A DNA stretch of 64,000 bases from Planctomycetota bacterium (GTDB lineage Bacteria; Planctomycetota; SZUA-567; H5-PLA8): the NCBI GenBank assembly GCA_015075375.1, contig JABTUM010000002.1, positions 1,537,393 to 1,601,392 on the forward strand, read 5' to 3'. The notes beneath the pieces were generated by a model, which made no database searches, was not told the DNA's origin, and was given only the letters and a program-made list of their open reading frames with translations. The position numbers and the translations under genes are program-made. This document shows positions 23,696 to 31,580 of this stretch, piece by piece (position 1 is the stretch's first letter; the number at the start of each line of letters is the position of its first letter).

Positions 23696-24360
23696 ACCCT
23701 ATTGCCCGCCACGTTGGATTTGGATTTGTTGCCGGCGTACTGTGCACCCTGGCAGCCTTGATGTTCATTCCCGGGAAGTCCCCACCGGCGGCACCAGAAG
23801 AACAGATTCCCGAATGGAAGCGCGACGGCTGGGTCAAGGAGCCCACCGAAGAAGAACAACGAATCCTTGAACTTGCCACGCAGCGCCTAGGGCTACCCAC
23901 GGAGACCGACACCGACCGGCCCGGCGCGGTGATCACCAGTTCCGAGACGGACTTCGAGAGAGCAGCGAAAGCCGGGACGCTTCTAGAGCGGGAGCCCTGC
24001 ACCCTCGTTCGAGTGGTGGACGGGGACACCGTTGTTGTCATGATGCGAGGGTTTGAGGCGCACATTCGATTGCTTCGAATCAACACCCCTGAGCGAGGAC
24101 AACCCGGTTTCGGCGAAGCCAAATCGGCATTGCAAGCATTGCTCGATAAGGCCAGTCTAGCCCTGGAGTTCGAGCAACCCGAAAAGCCGGAGCGCGACCG
24201 TTACGGCCGGTTTCTGGCTTACCTGTGGGCTGGAGACGCCCTGGCCAATGTTGAGCTTGTCAGGCAAGGGCATTCCCAGTTCTGGACCAAGTACGGTGCG
24301 GGCAAGTATGCCGAACGCTTCAAGGAAGCAGAGGCCAGCAAGACCGCCACGGCCCCGTAG
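23692..24360 (+). CDS. Membrane-anchored thermonuclease-like (SNase) protein
   Basis: 222 residues from TTG 23692, overlapping the previous stop. An N-terminal hydrophobic segment (FGFVAGVLCTLAALMFI, residues 9-25) anchors or exports it. The C-terminal half is a staphylococcal-nuclease-type domain: VRVVDGDTVVV, RLLRINTPERG, ERDRYGRFLAYLW and VELVRQGHSQFW, with the catalytic Arg and Asp/Glu positions recognisable. Such enzymes degrade DNA and RNA with calcium. Outside the membrane it could cut incoming or environmental nucleic acid. Its place in a coupled operon with small membrane proteins supports a cell-surface role. Confidence 0.85.
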   Translation: MNPIARHVGFGFVAGVLCTLAALMFIPGKSPPAAPEEQIPEWKRDGWVKEPTEEEQRILELATQRLGLPTETDTDRPGAVITSSETDFERAAKAGTLLEREPCTLVRVVDGDTVVVMMRGFEAHIRLLRINTPERGQPGFGEAKSALQALLDKASLALEFEQPEKPERDRYGRFLAYLWAGDALANVELVRQGHSQFWTKYGAGKYAERFKEAEASKTATAP

Positions 24361-24488
24361 CGCCATACTTCCACTGGATGAAACAAGGTAAAACTTTCCA
24401 GTTGCACCACCCTCCCCACCGTGGTCAACTTAAGGTGAATCATTTTCCTGCCTGCACGATCGCTTGGGCTTCGCAAGGAGTCTCACCG

Positions 24489-25304
24489 ATGAACCAAGAA
24501 GAACGATTCAACGAGGCGGCCCGAAAGCAACAAAACATTACCGAGAGGTTTTTCTGGCCAGCCGCGGGGCTGGCCGTCTGTTCTTTATTGGCGCTGCTTG
24601 CGTTCATATCAAGCACGTCTGGCAGGTCGCGCGCGGCCGACAATGCATTGCTTGAGCTACAAGCACAGGTCAAGAGTCTTGAGGCAGACAATGCAGAACT
24701 AAAGGCCCGCGTTGAATTAACCGAATCCGAACGCCCCCACGCTAGAGCTCAGGTTTATTCTGTAGAACCAACACGTCCGGCTAAAGTGGAGCTACCACCC
24801 GCACCGCCTCAGGTCGCATTCGCGCCAGCCCCGACGCCGGCGCCCGCCGTTGAGTACGAAGCACCGCTAGCATTCGCACCGCTCGCCGACAAGGGCGATA
24901 CACCATCCAACCTGCTATTCGGTCCAGAGCGAAAGCCCGCAGCGCCGAGCATCAATTCTGGAGGTTGGTCAACATCGACCGTCAAGAAGCCCGCCGCGCC
25001 TGTATACCGCGAGCCAAGCACACCCACGCCCGCCTACCACCAGCCAAGCGCGGCTACAAACTCGCCTGCTTATGAGCCGAGTAAGCCCACAATCGCAGGC
25101 ACGAGCCGAGAGCCGAGCGCTAACGCACCCTATGGGATGGGCACCTATGGCCCGCGTGGACCGCCCGCGGTCAACGGTGTTGGCGAAAACGGCTCACGGT
25201 ATGGGGACACTTCAACCATCAACGGGAAACCCAAGACGACTTACGTAAAGGGCTACTACCGGAAGGACGGAACCTACGTGCGCGGGCATTACCGGAGTAA
25301 ATAA
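24489..25304 (+). CDS. Membrane-anchored coiled-coil, proline-rich protein
   Basis: 271 residues from ATG 24489 (MNQEERFNEAARKQ), with AAGGAG 8 nt upstream; the open frame extends upstream without support. One membrane helix (FFWPAAGLAVCSLLALLAFI), a coiled coil (LLELQAQVKSLEADNAELKA), then about 150 residues of Pro/Ala/Ser-rich sequence. It ends in GYYRKDGTYVRGHYRSK, a Tyr/Arg motif common at the C-termini of secreted proteins. Likely periplasmic or wall-spanning structural protein. Function unknown. Confidence 0.7.
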   Translation: MNQEERFNEAARKQQNITERFFWPAAGLAVCSLLALLAFISSTSGRSRAADNALLELQAQVKSLEADNAELKARVELTESERPHARAQVYSVEPTRPAKVELPPAPPQVAFAPAPTPAPAVEYEAPLAFAPLADKGDTPSNLLFGPERKPAAPSINSGGWSTSTVKKPAAPVYREPSTPTPAYHQPSAATNSPAYEPSKPTIAGTSREPSANAPYGMGTYGPRGPPAVNGVGENGSRYGDTSTINGKPKTTYVKGYYRKDGTYVRGHYRSK

Positions 25305-25352
25305 AAGTATGAGCATTGCATGTAGTTGACAATCAATGTGGAGACCGACGCC

Positions 25353-25829
25353 GTGAACGCACTTCGCACAGTAGTCGTCGTAGCCTGCCTGACAACATTG
25401 TGTGGCGCTCACGCCATGAGCATAAATGACATGCGCAAGTCTGCCTTGCTTGCCGACGCATTGGTAATTCCAGTGACCGAAGATGCAGCCATAATTATCA
25501 GCTTTTACGGCCGCCTGCTTGGGGTAGAGGCAAATGGCGTTGGAGGATTTTTGTATGACGTATTAGGTCGCCCAGAACGCATAGGCAAGACGACCTTGCG
25601 TTACGGCGTGGATGGAACCCTAGAATTTGTAGGGGATAAACGAGTTTTATACGACGAACTAGGGCGTGTAGAAAAGATTGACCAACTCAAAATGCGCTTC
25701 GATGTTGCCGGACGCATGGACAACATCGGCAAGACGGTCATACGCTATCGTGTCGAGGGTGGACTTGAGGATATTCAGGGCGAGCCGTTGCCTGGCCTGC
25801 GTCTGCGGTTTTCCGCGCCAAAGCCATAA
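25353..25829 (+). CDS. Secreted protein with YD/RHS-like short repeats
   Basis: 158 residues from GTG 25353 (GGAG about 9 nt upstream). A signal peptide is clear (LRTVVVVACLTTLCGAHA). The mature part has about five short beta-hairpin-like repeats of roughly 20 residues: FLYDVLGRPERIGKTTLRYG, VLYDELGRVEKIDQLKMRF, VAGRMDNIGKTVIRY. They resemble YD repeats of RHS proteins, with the D-x-x-G-R core. RHS shells enclose toxins, but this protein is far too small for that. A small secreted repeat protein of unknown role. Confidence 0.7.
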   Translation: MNALRTVVVVACLTTLCGAHAMSINDMRKSALLADALVIPVTEDAAIIISFYGRLLGVEANGVGGFLYDVLGRPERIGKTTLRYGVDGTLEFVGDKRVLYDELGRVEKIDQLKMRFDVAGRMDNIGKTVIRYRVEGGLEDIQGEPLPGLRLRFSAPKP

Positions 25830-26043
25830 TCCAAAGGACGCGCGAGGCGGCGCAAGGGAATGGCTGACGGCTGCGCACGAAAGGCGCTGGCGGGGCGTTC
25901 GCGGGCCGGGGCTATGTCGAGCGGTTCGGGCTGAGAAGTCGCCCTATATCGCAAGGAAACGGGGCTGTAGTCACCTTGTAATGCCGAGGGCTACGGTGTA
26001 ACTTAGTGACTACAACGATATTATCTCCATAGGAAAGCAAATC
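25830..26043. other. Element end, no gene seen
   Basis: About 210 bp between the last element gene and the broken tRNA. A chance frame (25678-26001) continues from the preceding gene in another phase and is not credible. This stretch should contain the att arm of the element; integrase-binding repeats could not be recognised with confidence. Confidence 0.5.
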
Positions 26044-26083
26044 TTCCGAAGACCGCTGCTCTATCCAATTGAGCTACCGGCGC
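26044..26083 (-). tRNA. 5' half of tRNA-Arg (UCG), broken just after the anticodon loop
   Basis: On the minus strand 40 nt match a bacterial tRNA from position 1: acceptor arm GCGCCGG, TA, D arm GCTC-AATTGGATA-GAGC, A, anticodon 5' stem GCGGT, loop CTTCGGA with anticodon TCG, and one base of the 3' stem. The next bases (GATTTGC) cannot complete the stem, and no T arm follows. Position 37 is G, as usual in Arg tRNAs with NCG anticodons. This is the att junction left by integration in the anticodon loop. The intact gene should be at the other end of the element, outside the window. Confidence 0.8.
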
Positions 26084-26242
26084 GTACGTACGAAGTCACC
26101 ATGTGAACCTGCAAGCGCTCATTTTGCAAGATCAAAGCCCCGGTTCGGGCGAATCGGACCGTGCCGTCCCCCCGGAGGCTTCATTATCGAGTTGCCGAAC
26201 CGGAGCCGATACGTATAGTTTCTTGTATACGGGGCCGCGAAC

Positions 26243-26494
26243 ATGAACAAAGCACGAAGACAGGATTTGCGGGCGATCATCGTGAAGGAGGTCAAGGCGC
26301 GCGGGATGACGTTTAACGCGTTCGCCTGCCTGCTGGCCAAATTGGGATCTCCCGTGGGCCGGCTGTCGGTCTATAATTATCTGCGCGGCGATTCGGACAC
26401 GGCCGCCGAGCACGTTGCATGGATGATGCTTGCGCTGGATTTGGAAGTACGCAAGCGCAAGAGCGCGCCCCGCAAGCGCAGGTCCGCACGGTAG
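26243..26494 (+). CDS. Small HTH-like protein
   Basis: 83 residues, basic, first gene to the chromosomal side of the broken tRNA. The layout (RQDLRAIIVKEVKARG, MTFNAFACLLAKLGSPVGRL, SVYNYLRGDSDTAAEHVAWM) resembles a Cro/C1-type helix-turn-helix: a first helix, then AFACLLAKLG and a recognition helix ending in YNYLRG. The tail is RKRKSAPRKRRSAR. No clear ribosome site. A DNA-binding regulator is plausible; moderate confidence. Confidence 0.55.
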   Translation: MNKARRQDLRAIIVKEVKARGMTFNAFACLLAKLGSPVGRLSVYNYLRGDSDTAAEHVAWMMLALDLEVRKRKSAPRKRRSAR

Positions 26495-26607
26495 GCGCCC
26501 CAAGCGCACCGGGCGCAGGCCGGAAAAATCATCCCCCTCCCGGCGTTTGCACCCCCGCCCCGCGCCGCTACCATACGCCCAGCTGCACCTTCATAAGGAG
26601 CTACCGC

Positions 26608-27594
26608 GTGGCCCCCAGCCTGCGCGCCCTGCTTGCGGGGATCGTCGATTACGCGGGACTCTTCCCGCCCGCCCAGCTCCCGTTGGATGCGGCGCTGCGT
26701 CACTACGCCCGTTACCGCACCGAACCCGAAGCCTGGATGCTCGCGCGCTTCGTCATCCCCGCCGCCAAGCTCCACGAAATCGAACCGCACGCCGAAATAC
26801 TGGCTTCCGGAGCGCCCTTCGCCTTCTCCGTCCTGGCGCGCGGCGGAGCCGACGCCGATGCGTGGATCGACGGGCTCGCCGACGACCTCGAAGCCGTCGC
26901 CGCCTTCCGCGCACGCCACGACGATCGCGTCGTCGTCGACGTCCTCGAAGCCAAGCTCCCCGACGCGCTCCTGGGCCCCGACCGCCTCGACGAACTCTGC
27001 GACCTGCTCACCCATGCCGTCGATCTGATCAACGAAGACGGGCCCCCGTCGCTCGCGCCGTTTTACGAACCCGCGCGGCGCGAATCCTGGCGCGAAGACT
27101 TCGCGGCCTTGGGCGGAGCGCTCGCGGCGACCAACACCGCCGAACTGCGCCGCGGGCGCGAACGCTGCCGCGTCGGCGGCTTCAAGCTCCGCTGCGGCGG
27201 CGCCGATCCGGCCGCCTACCCTTCGCCCGAACAGGTCGCCTTCGCCCTCCTGATCTGCCGCGAAACGAACTCCCCTTTCAAAGCCACCGCCGGGCTGCAT
27301 CATCCGGTGCGCCACTTCAACGCCGCCGCGAACGCCACGATGCACGGCTTCCTTAACGTCTTCGGAGCCGGCGTGCTGGGGCAGGCCTTGAAGCTCAACG
27401 AGGCCGAGATGGCCGCCGTCGTCGCGGACGAAGATCCCGCGCGCTTTTCCTTCGACGGCGAACTCTTCCGCTGGCGCGAACGCGCCGCGACGCGGGCGCA
27501 GGTCGAGGCCGCCCGGTCGCTTTGCGTATCCTTCGGAAGTTGCAGCTTCGACGAACCGCGTGACGACCTCAAGAAACTGAACCTGCTGGACTAA
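26608..27594 (+). CDS. Conserved-looking hypothetical protein paired with fumarylacetoacetase
   Basis: 328 residues from GTG 26608, which has AAGGAG 7 nt upstream; the frame is open further upstream but overlaps the previous gene. The sequence begins APSLRALLAGIVDYAGLFPP and contains VAAFRARHDDRVVVDVLEAK and PFKATAGLHHPVRHFN. The alternating hydrophobic pattern suggests a TIM-barrel-like enzyme, without recognisable catalytic motifs. It lies 15 nt before the fumarylacetoacetase gene, so it probably acts in or beside aromatic amino-acid breakdown. Family not named. Confidence 0.75.
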   Translation: MAPSLRALLAGIVDYAGLFPPAQLPLDAALRHYARYRTEPEAWMLARFVIPAAKLHEIEPHAEILASGAPFAFSVLARGGADADAWIDGLADDLEAVAAFRARHDDRVVVDVLEAKLPDALLGPDRLDELCDLLTHAVDLINEDGPPSLAPFYEPARRESWREDFAALGGALAATNTAELRRGRERCRVGGFKLRCGGADPAAYPSPEQVAFALLICRETNSPFKATAGLHHPVRHFNAAANATMHGFLNVFGAGVLGQALKLNEAEMAAVVADEDPARFSFDGELFRWRERAATRAQVEAARSLCVSFGSCSFDEPRDDLKKLNLLD

Positions 27595-27609
27595 CGGAGC
27601 GTCAAGACC

Positions 27610-28953
27610 ATGAACCCGACCAGCGATCCCAACCTGAAGTGCTGGCTCAAGCTGCCCAAAGACACCCCCTTCTCGATCCAGAACCTCCCCTACGGCGTCT
27701 TCGTCCCGCCCGACGACGGCAACCCGCGCGTCGGCGTCGCCATCGGCGATTACGTCCTCGACCTGGCCGAACTCGAACGCCGCGGCCTCGTCTCCGCGAC
27801 CCCCGGCGCCGCGAAGTACAACCCCAACGAAACCCAGGACTCCTTCCTCAACGTGCTCAACCGCGCCGGCTCGAACACCGTCTTCGACAAGCCGTCGCTC
27901 AACGCCTTCATGCGCAGCGGACCCGTCGCCTGGCACCAGACGCGCGTCTCCGTCAGCAAACTCCTCAGCGGCGAAGACCCCCGGCTGCAGATGAACGAGG
28001 AACTCCAGGAAGCCGCGCTGCGCAACCGAGCCGACGTCGCCATGCGCGTGCCCGTCGAGATCGGGGACTACACCGATTTCTATTCCTCGAAGCAGCACGC
28101 CATGAACGTCGGAACGATGCTGCGCGGGCCCGAAAACGCGCTGATGCCCAACTACACGCACCTGCCCATCGCCTACCACGGCCGCGCCGGTTCCATTGTG
28201 CCCAGCGGCACCGCCGTGCGCCGCCCCAACGGCCAAACCAAAAAAGACGAAGACGCCGCGCCGGCCTTCGGCCCCAGCAAGAACCTCGACTTCGAACTCG
28301 AAGTCGGCTTCTTCGTCGGCACGCCGAACCTGCAAGGCCAGCCGATCCAGATCAAGCGCGCGGCCGAACACGTCTTCGGCTTCGTCCTCGTCAACGACTG
28401 GTCGGCGCGCGACATCCAGAAGTGGGAGTACCAGCCGCTCGGACCCTTCAACGCCAAGAACTTCGCCACCACCGTCAGCCCCTGGGTCGTCTCGCTCGAA
28501 GCCATCGCGCCCTTCCGCTGCGCCGGACCCGCGCAAGATCCCGAACCGCTCCCCTATCTGCGCAGCCCCGGGCCGTGGGCCTTCAACATCGAACTGGAAG
28601 TGTTGCTCCAGACCCAGGACATGCCCGAACCGGTGCGCATCAGCCAGACCAACTACCGCCACATGTACTGGAACATGTGCCAGCAGTTGGCGCATCACAC
28701 CAGCGGCGGCTGCAATTTGCGCACCGGCGATTTGATCGCCTCCGGCACCGTCAGCGGCGACGCGCCCGGCAGCTACGGGAGTTTGCTCGAACTGGCCTGG
28801 AAGGGCACGAAGCCCATCAAGCTGCCCAACGGGCAAGAGCGCAAGTTCCTGGAGGACGGGGACACCGTGATTATGCGCGGCTATTGCCAAGGCGACGGGT
28901 TTAGAGTGGGGTTTGGCGACTGCAGCGGGACCGTGCTCCCCGCGCCGATTTGA
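27610..28953 (+). CDS. fahA: Fumarylacetoacetase
   Basis: 447 residues, EC 3.7.1.2. It hydrolyses 4-fumarylacetoacetate to fumarate and acetoacetate, the last step of tyrosine and homogentisate breakdown in the cytosol. The N-terminal SH3-like domain (PYGVFVPPDDGNPRVGVAIG) and the catalytic FAH domain are both present: YTDFYSSKQHAMNVG carries the catalytic His, then YHGRAGSIVPSG, LDFELEVGFFVG, NDWSARDIQKWE and PLGPFNAKNF. Length is close to that of eukaryotic and bacterial FAH (about 420). GGAG precedes the start by 9 nt. Earlier pathway genes are not in the window. Confidence 0.96.
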   Translation: MNPTSDPNLKCWLKLPKDTPFSIQNLPYGVFVPPDDGNPRVGVAIGDYVLDLAELERRGLVSATPGAAKYNPNETQDSFLNVLNRAGSNTVFDKPSLNAFMRSGPVAWHQTRVSVSKLLSGEDPRLQMNEELQEAALRNRADVAMRVPVEIGDYTDFYSSKQHAMNVGTMLRGPENALMPNYTHLPIAYHGRAGSIVPSGTAVRRPNGQTKKDEDAAPAFGPSKNLDFELEVGFFVGTPNLQGQPIQIKRAAEHVFGFVLVNDWSARDIQKWEYQPLGPFNAKNFATTVSPWVVSLEAIAPFRCAGPAQDPEPLPYLRSPGPWAFNIELEVLLQTQDMPEPVRISQTNYRHMYWNMCQQLAHHTSGGCNLRTGDLIASGTVSGDAPGSYGSLLELAWKGTKPIKLPNGQERKFLEDGDTVIMRGYCQGDGFRVGFGDCSGTVLPAPI

Positions 28954-29270
28954 GCGGCGATGGGCCGCAGGAAGCAGACCGTCGAGCGCCCAGCGTGAAA
29001 TAATCCGTTCGCCTGGACCTTCAGAGCGCGCAGCGCGAGAAATCCGTAAGCAGTGGCCCTTCAAGGCGCGAAGCGCCGTTATGAAACCTTCCCCCCCTGT
29101 GGGGGAAGGCAGGATGGGGGGTGCCGTGGACGTTGACGTTGACGTGGACGTGGACGTTGAGGTCACAGCGAAAAGACACATCCGCCTTTGCGCCAAACGC
29201 GCAATCTTTGTTAGCCTAGGACAAGGGCCGCGCAGCGGGCCGCCGTCCTAGGAACCCAGGAGCCCCCGCC
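28954..29270. repeat. Intergenic repeat module, copy A
   Basis: Starts with about two units of a 40-bp repeat around GCGCGCAGCGCGA. Then comes a block with the hairpin CCTTCCCCC/GGGGGAAGG (29090-29108), six hexamers of GTGGAC/GTTGAC (29126-29161), and the tail ACACATCCGCC...GCGCAA ending near 29205. The same order occurs at 30589-31081. No real gene; the open frames here are products of the repeats (poly Asp-Val in plus sense, poly Ser-Thr in minus sense). Confidence 0.85.
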
Positions 29271-30566
29271 ATGACCGCGCCCCATCGCGCCTGCGCCGCG
29301 CTCCTCCTGCTCGCCTGCGCCGCAACCCTCGCCCGCGCGCAAGCGCCCTACGTCGATTCCAAAGCCGCCAAAGAACGCTTTGCCGAAATCACCGCCGCCG
29401 ACATGGACCTCCTGCGCAGCAAGAAAATCCTCTTCGCCAGCCGCTCCTTCGGGCTGAACCTCCACAACGGACTGACCTCCCTCGCCCAAAAAGACAAACG
29501 CTACGCCTTCCTCGTGTCCTACGAACGCTTCGACGTCTTCAAAGCCGGCGGCGACCTGAACGTCATTCCCGCCGATATCTTCAAGAAGGTCAACTTCGTC
29601 CATTTTCTCGCCACCTACTGGCCGCACACCCAGCGCGTCGACGAGATGGATGCGCTGTTGCGCAAGGCGCCGCACGAATTCGGCAAGCAAGCCGACGCCG
29701 TGATCATCTACTACCACACCGCCCTGCCCGCGGCCTTCGACCACTACGCGCAGAAAATGGACGCCCTGCAAGCCGACTTCCCGAAGGTGAAGTTCATTTA
29801 CGTCACCGCGGGCTTCATGGCCGACAGCCGCGCCAAGGAAAACGAAGCCTCGCACGAATTCAGCGAAAAAGTCCGCGCGCGCTACCAAGGCAAAGCGCCG
29901 CTCTACGACCTCGCCAAAATCCTCAGCGACGACTTCCGCGTCGGGCACGCCTACTGCCCCGAATACAGCAAAGACCCCGCCGGCGTGCACCCCAACCTCG
30001 AAGCCGGACAGGAAATGATGGCCAAAGGTTTTCTGCTGATCCTGCGCGACGCCTTCCGGCAGACCGGAGGCGCCGTCGCCGGCCCGGCGCGTCCCGCCGG
30101 AAGCGGACCCGCCGTGCAAAGCGAACCGTTGAACGAATCGAGCATCGATGCGCGCGCCGTGCGAGCCATCCTCGACGCCAACGGGCTTAAGGCGAAGACC
30201 GTCGCCAGCGTCTCCGTCGTCAAGAACGGCCGGATCGTCGAACTTTATCTGCAAGAAGGCGGCATCGCCGAACTGCCCGACCAGATCGGATCGCTCACCG
30301 CGCTCAAAGTCCTGCATCTTTACGGCGACCGGAACCTGCCCCACCCGCTCCTGAAGAAAATCTCGCCCTTCATCGCGCGCTGTTCCGAACTGGAAGATCT
30401 TCTGCTGAACCAGAACGATCTGACCACGCTGCCGGCCGAAATCGCGCGCCTCACGAAACTCAAATCCCTCTCTCTCGCCGACAACCGGTTGACCGACCTG
30501 CCGCCCGCCGTGCGGACCTGGGCGCAGCGCTTCGACCCCAAGGGCCTGGAACAGCAACGCAAGTAG
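29271..30566 (+). CDS. Secreted SGNH-hydrolase-like protein with leucine-rich repeats
   Basis: 431 residues. Signal peptide with AAATLARA-like cleavage region (about residue 24). Residues about 45-260 resemble an SGNH/GDSL-type esterase: FASRSFGLNLHNGL near the start, DAVIIYYHT in the middle and DPAGVHPNLEAGQ at the place of the catalytic Asp-x-x-His. The usual GDS motif is not clear, so activity is uncertain. Residues about 320-420 hold leucine-rich repeats (IVELYLQEGGIAELPDQI, LEDLLLNQNDLTTLPAEI, LKSLSLADNRLTDLPPAV). An extracytoplasmic binding or carbohydrate-ester role is possible. Flanked on both sides by the same repeat module. Confidence 0.75.
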   Translation: MTAPHRACAALLLLACAATLARAQAPYVDSKAAKERFAEITAADMDLLRSKKILFASRSFGLNLHNGLTSLAQKDKRYAFLVSYERFDVFKAGGDLNVIPADIFKKVNFVHFLATYWPHTQRVDEMDALLRKAPHEFGKQADAVIIYYHTALPAAFDHYAQKMDALQADFPKVKFIYVTAGFMADSRAKENEASHEFSEKVRARYQGKAPLYDLAKILSDDFRVGHAYCPEYSKDPAGVHPNLEAGQEMMAKGFLLILRDAFRQTGGAVAGPARPAGSGPAVQSEPLNESSIDARAVRAILDANGLKAKTVASVSVVKNGRIVELYLQEGGIAELPDQIGSLTALKVLHLYGDRNLPHPLLKKISPFIARCSELEDLLLNQNDLTTLPAEIARLTKLKSLSLADNRLTDLPPAVRTWAQRFDPKGLEQQRK

Positions 30567-30588
30567 AAGCGCAAGTCCATTGCCTGGC

Positions 30589-31081
30589 GAGCGCGCAGCG
30601 CCAGCGCATCCGTTCGCCTGGCCCTTCAGAGCGCGCAGCGCGAAGGAGTCCGTTCGCCTGGATTTTCAGAGCGCGCAGCGCGAAATAATCCGTTCGCCTG
30701 GACCTTCTGAGCGCGCAGCGCGAAGAAGTCCGTTCGCCTGGATTTTCAGAGCGCGTAGCGCGAAATAATCCCTTCGCCTGGCCCTTCAGAGCGCGCAGCG
30801 CGAAGGAGTCCGTTCGCTGGACCTTCAGAGCGCGCAGCGCGAAATAATCCGTAAGCAGTGGCCCTTCAAGGCGCGCAGCGCCGTTATGAAACCTTCCCCC
30901 CTTGTGGGGGAAGGCAGGATGGGGGGTGCCGTGGACCTGGACGTGGACGTGGACGTTGACGTGGACGTTGACGTGGACGTTGACGTGGACTTGGACGTTG
31001 ACGTGGACGTTGACGTGGACGTTGACGTGGACGTTGACGTCACAACGAAAAGACACATCCGCCATGGCGCCAAACGCGCAA
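30589..31081. repeat. Intergenic repeat module, copy B (expanded)
   Basis: About eight copies of a 40-bp unit (core GCGCGCAGCGCGAA, then ATCCGTTCGCCTGGA; 30589-30880). The CCTTCCCCC hairpin (from 30892), a hexanucleotide array, and the tail CACATCCGCC...GCGCAA near 31081 follow. It is an enlarged version of copy A 1.6 kb upstream. The units follow each other directly with small base changes and have no spacers. No gene lies between 30567 and 31226. Confidence 0.85.
30931..31038. repeat. Hexanucleotide tandem array (GTGGAC/GTTGAC), 18 units
   Basis: 108 bp made of GTGGAC and GTTGAC hexamers, mostly alternating, with single-base variants CTGGAC and TTGGAC. The matching array in copy A has six units. 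Copy number difference between the two loci points to replication slippage. Confidence 0.9.
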
Positions 31082-31226
31082 CCGTCGATAACCCAAAGCC
31101 ACGCACCCCGCGCGCCACCGCCAAGGTGCACCAGCTCACGAACCGACTTGCCTAAACAGCCTCATGACAGGTAACTACACCTTCAACGGATCCCACTCGA
31201 CAAAGGCGCTCATTCATCCTGCGAAG

Positions 31227-31580
31227 TCATCCCTGCACTAACTCAACCCGGTGCCCGTCCGGGTCTACTACAACCGCACGCCGCCCCCACTCGGTAACCG
31301 CGGCCGGAGTTACTACCGCATTGGGGAAATCCTTCAACGCTGCAAGAGTAGCATCTAAAGAAGGAACTCGAAAGCCGATGCGTGTGCCTAGCGAAGTTGC
31401 TCCATCGGCCGTTACAGGGTAAAGCTCGAATATTCCGTTCTCTATCTCGGCCGCGAAGTGTTCAATTCCAACGCCGTGCCGATGCGACGAGAACTGCAAC
31501 CCTAGCCGAGAGTAGAAATCTACAGCACGCACTATATTGGCAGATCTCAGTACAACTAAGTTGAGTGAAAGGTAGGTCAT
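31227..31580 (-). CDS. VOC-family (glyoxalase/dioxygenase-fold) protein
   Basis: 117 residues from ATG 31580 (MTYLSLNLVVLRSANI). Two beta-alpha-beta-beta-beta modules of the vicinal oxygen chelate fold: VRAVDFYSRLGLQF in the first and AVTEWGRRAVVVDPDGHRVELVQ in the second, with Glu at the usual metal position (HRVEL). Members include glyoxalases, resistance proteins and dioxygenases; the substrate cannot be told. Lower GC than neighbours. It stands alone, convergent with the repeat module. Confidence 0.85.
   Translation of the reverse strand: MTYLSLNLVVLRSANIVRAVDFYSRLGLQFSSHRHGVGIEHFAAEIENGIFELYPVTADGATSLGTRIGFRVPSLDATLAALKDFPNAVVTPAAVTEWGRRAVVVDPDGHRVELVQG

Noticed and set aside
26377..29196. 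Long minus-strand open frame (939 codons)
   Set aside because: It runs antisense through the unknown gene and fumarylacetoacetase; the composition is the mirror of a GC-rich gene and the plus-strand genes carry clear family motifs.
29211..30557. 448-codon minus-strand frame
   Set aside because: Antisense to the signal-peptide-bearing SGNH-LRR gene; no motif of its own.
30589..30880. CRISPR-like array of about 40-bp repeats
   Set aside because: The units follow each other directly with scattered base changes; there are no unique spacers of constant length and no cas genes.
30825..31174. Frames coding for poly Asp-Val, poly Ser-Thr or poly Trp-Thr
   Set aside because: They are translations of the hexamer array in different phases and strands, with no ribosome sites.
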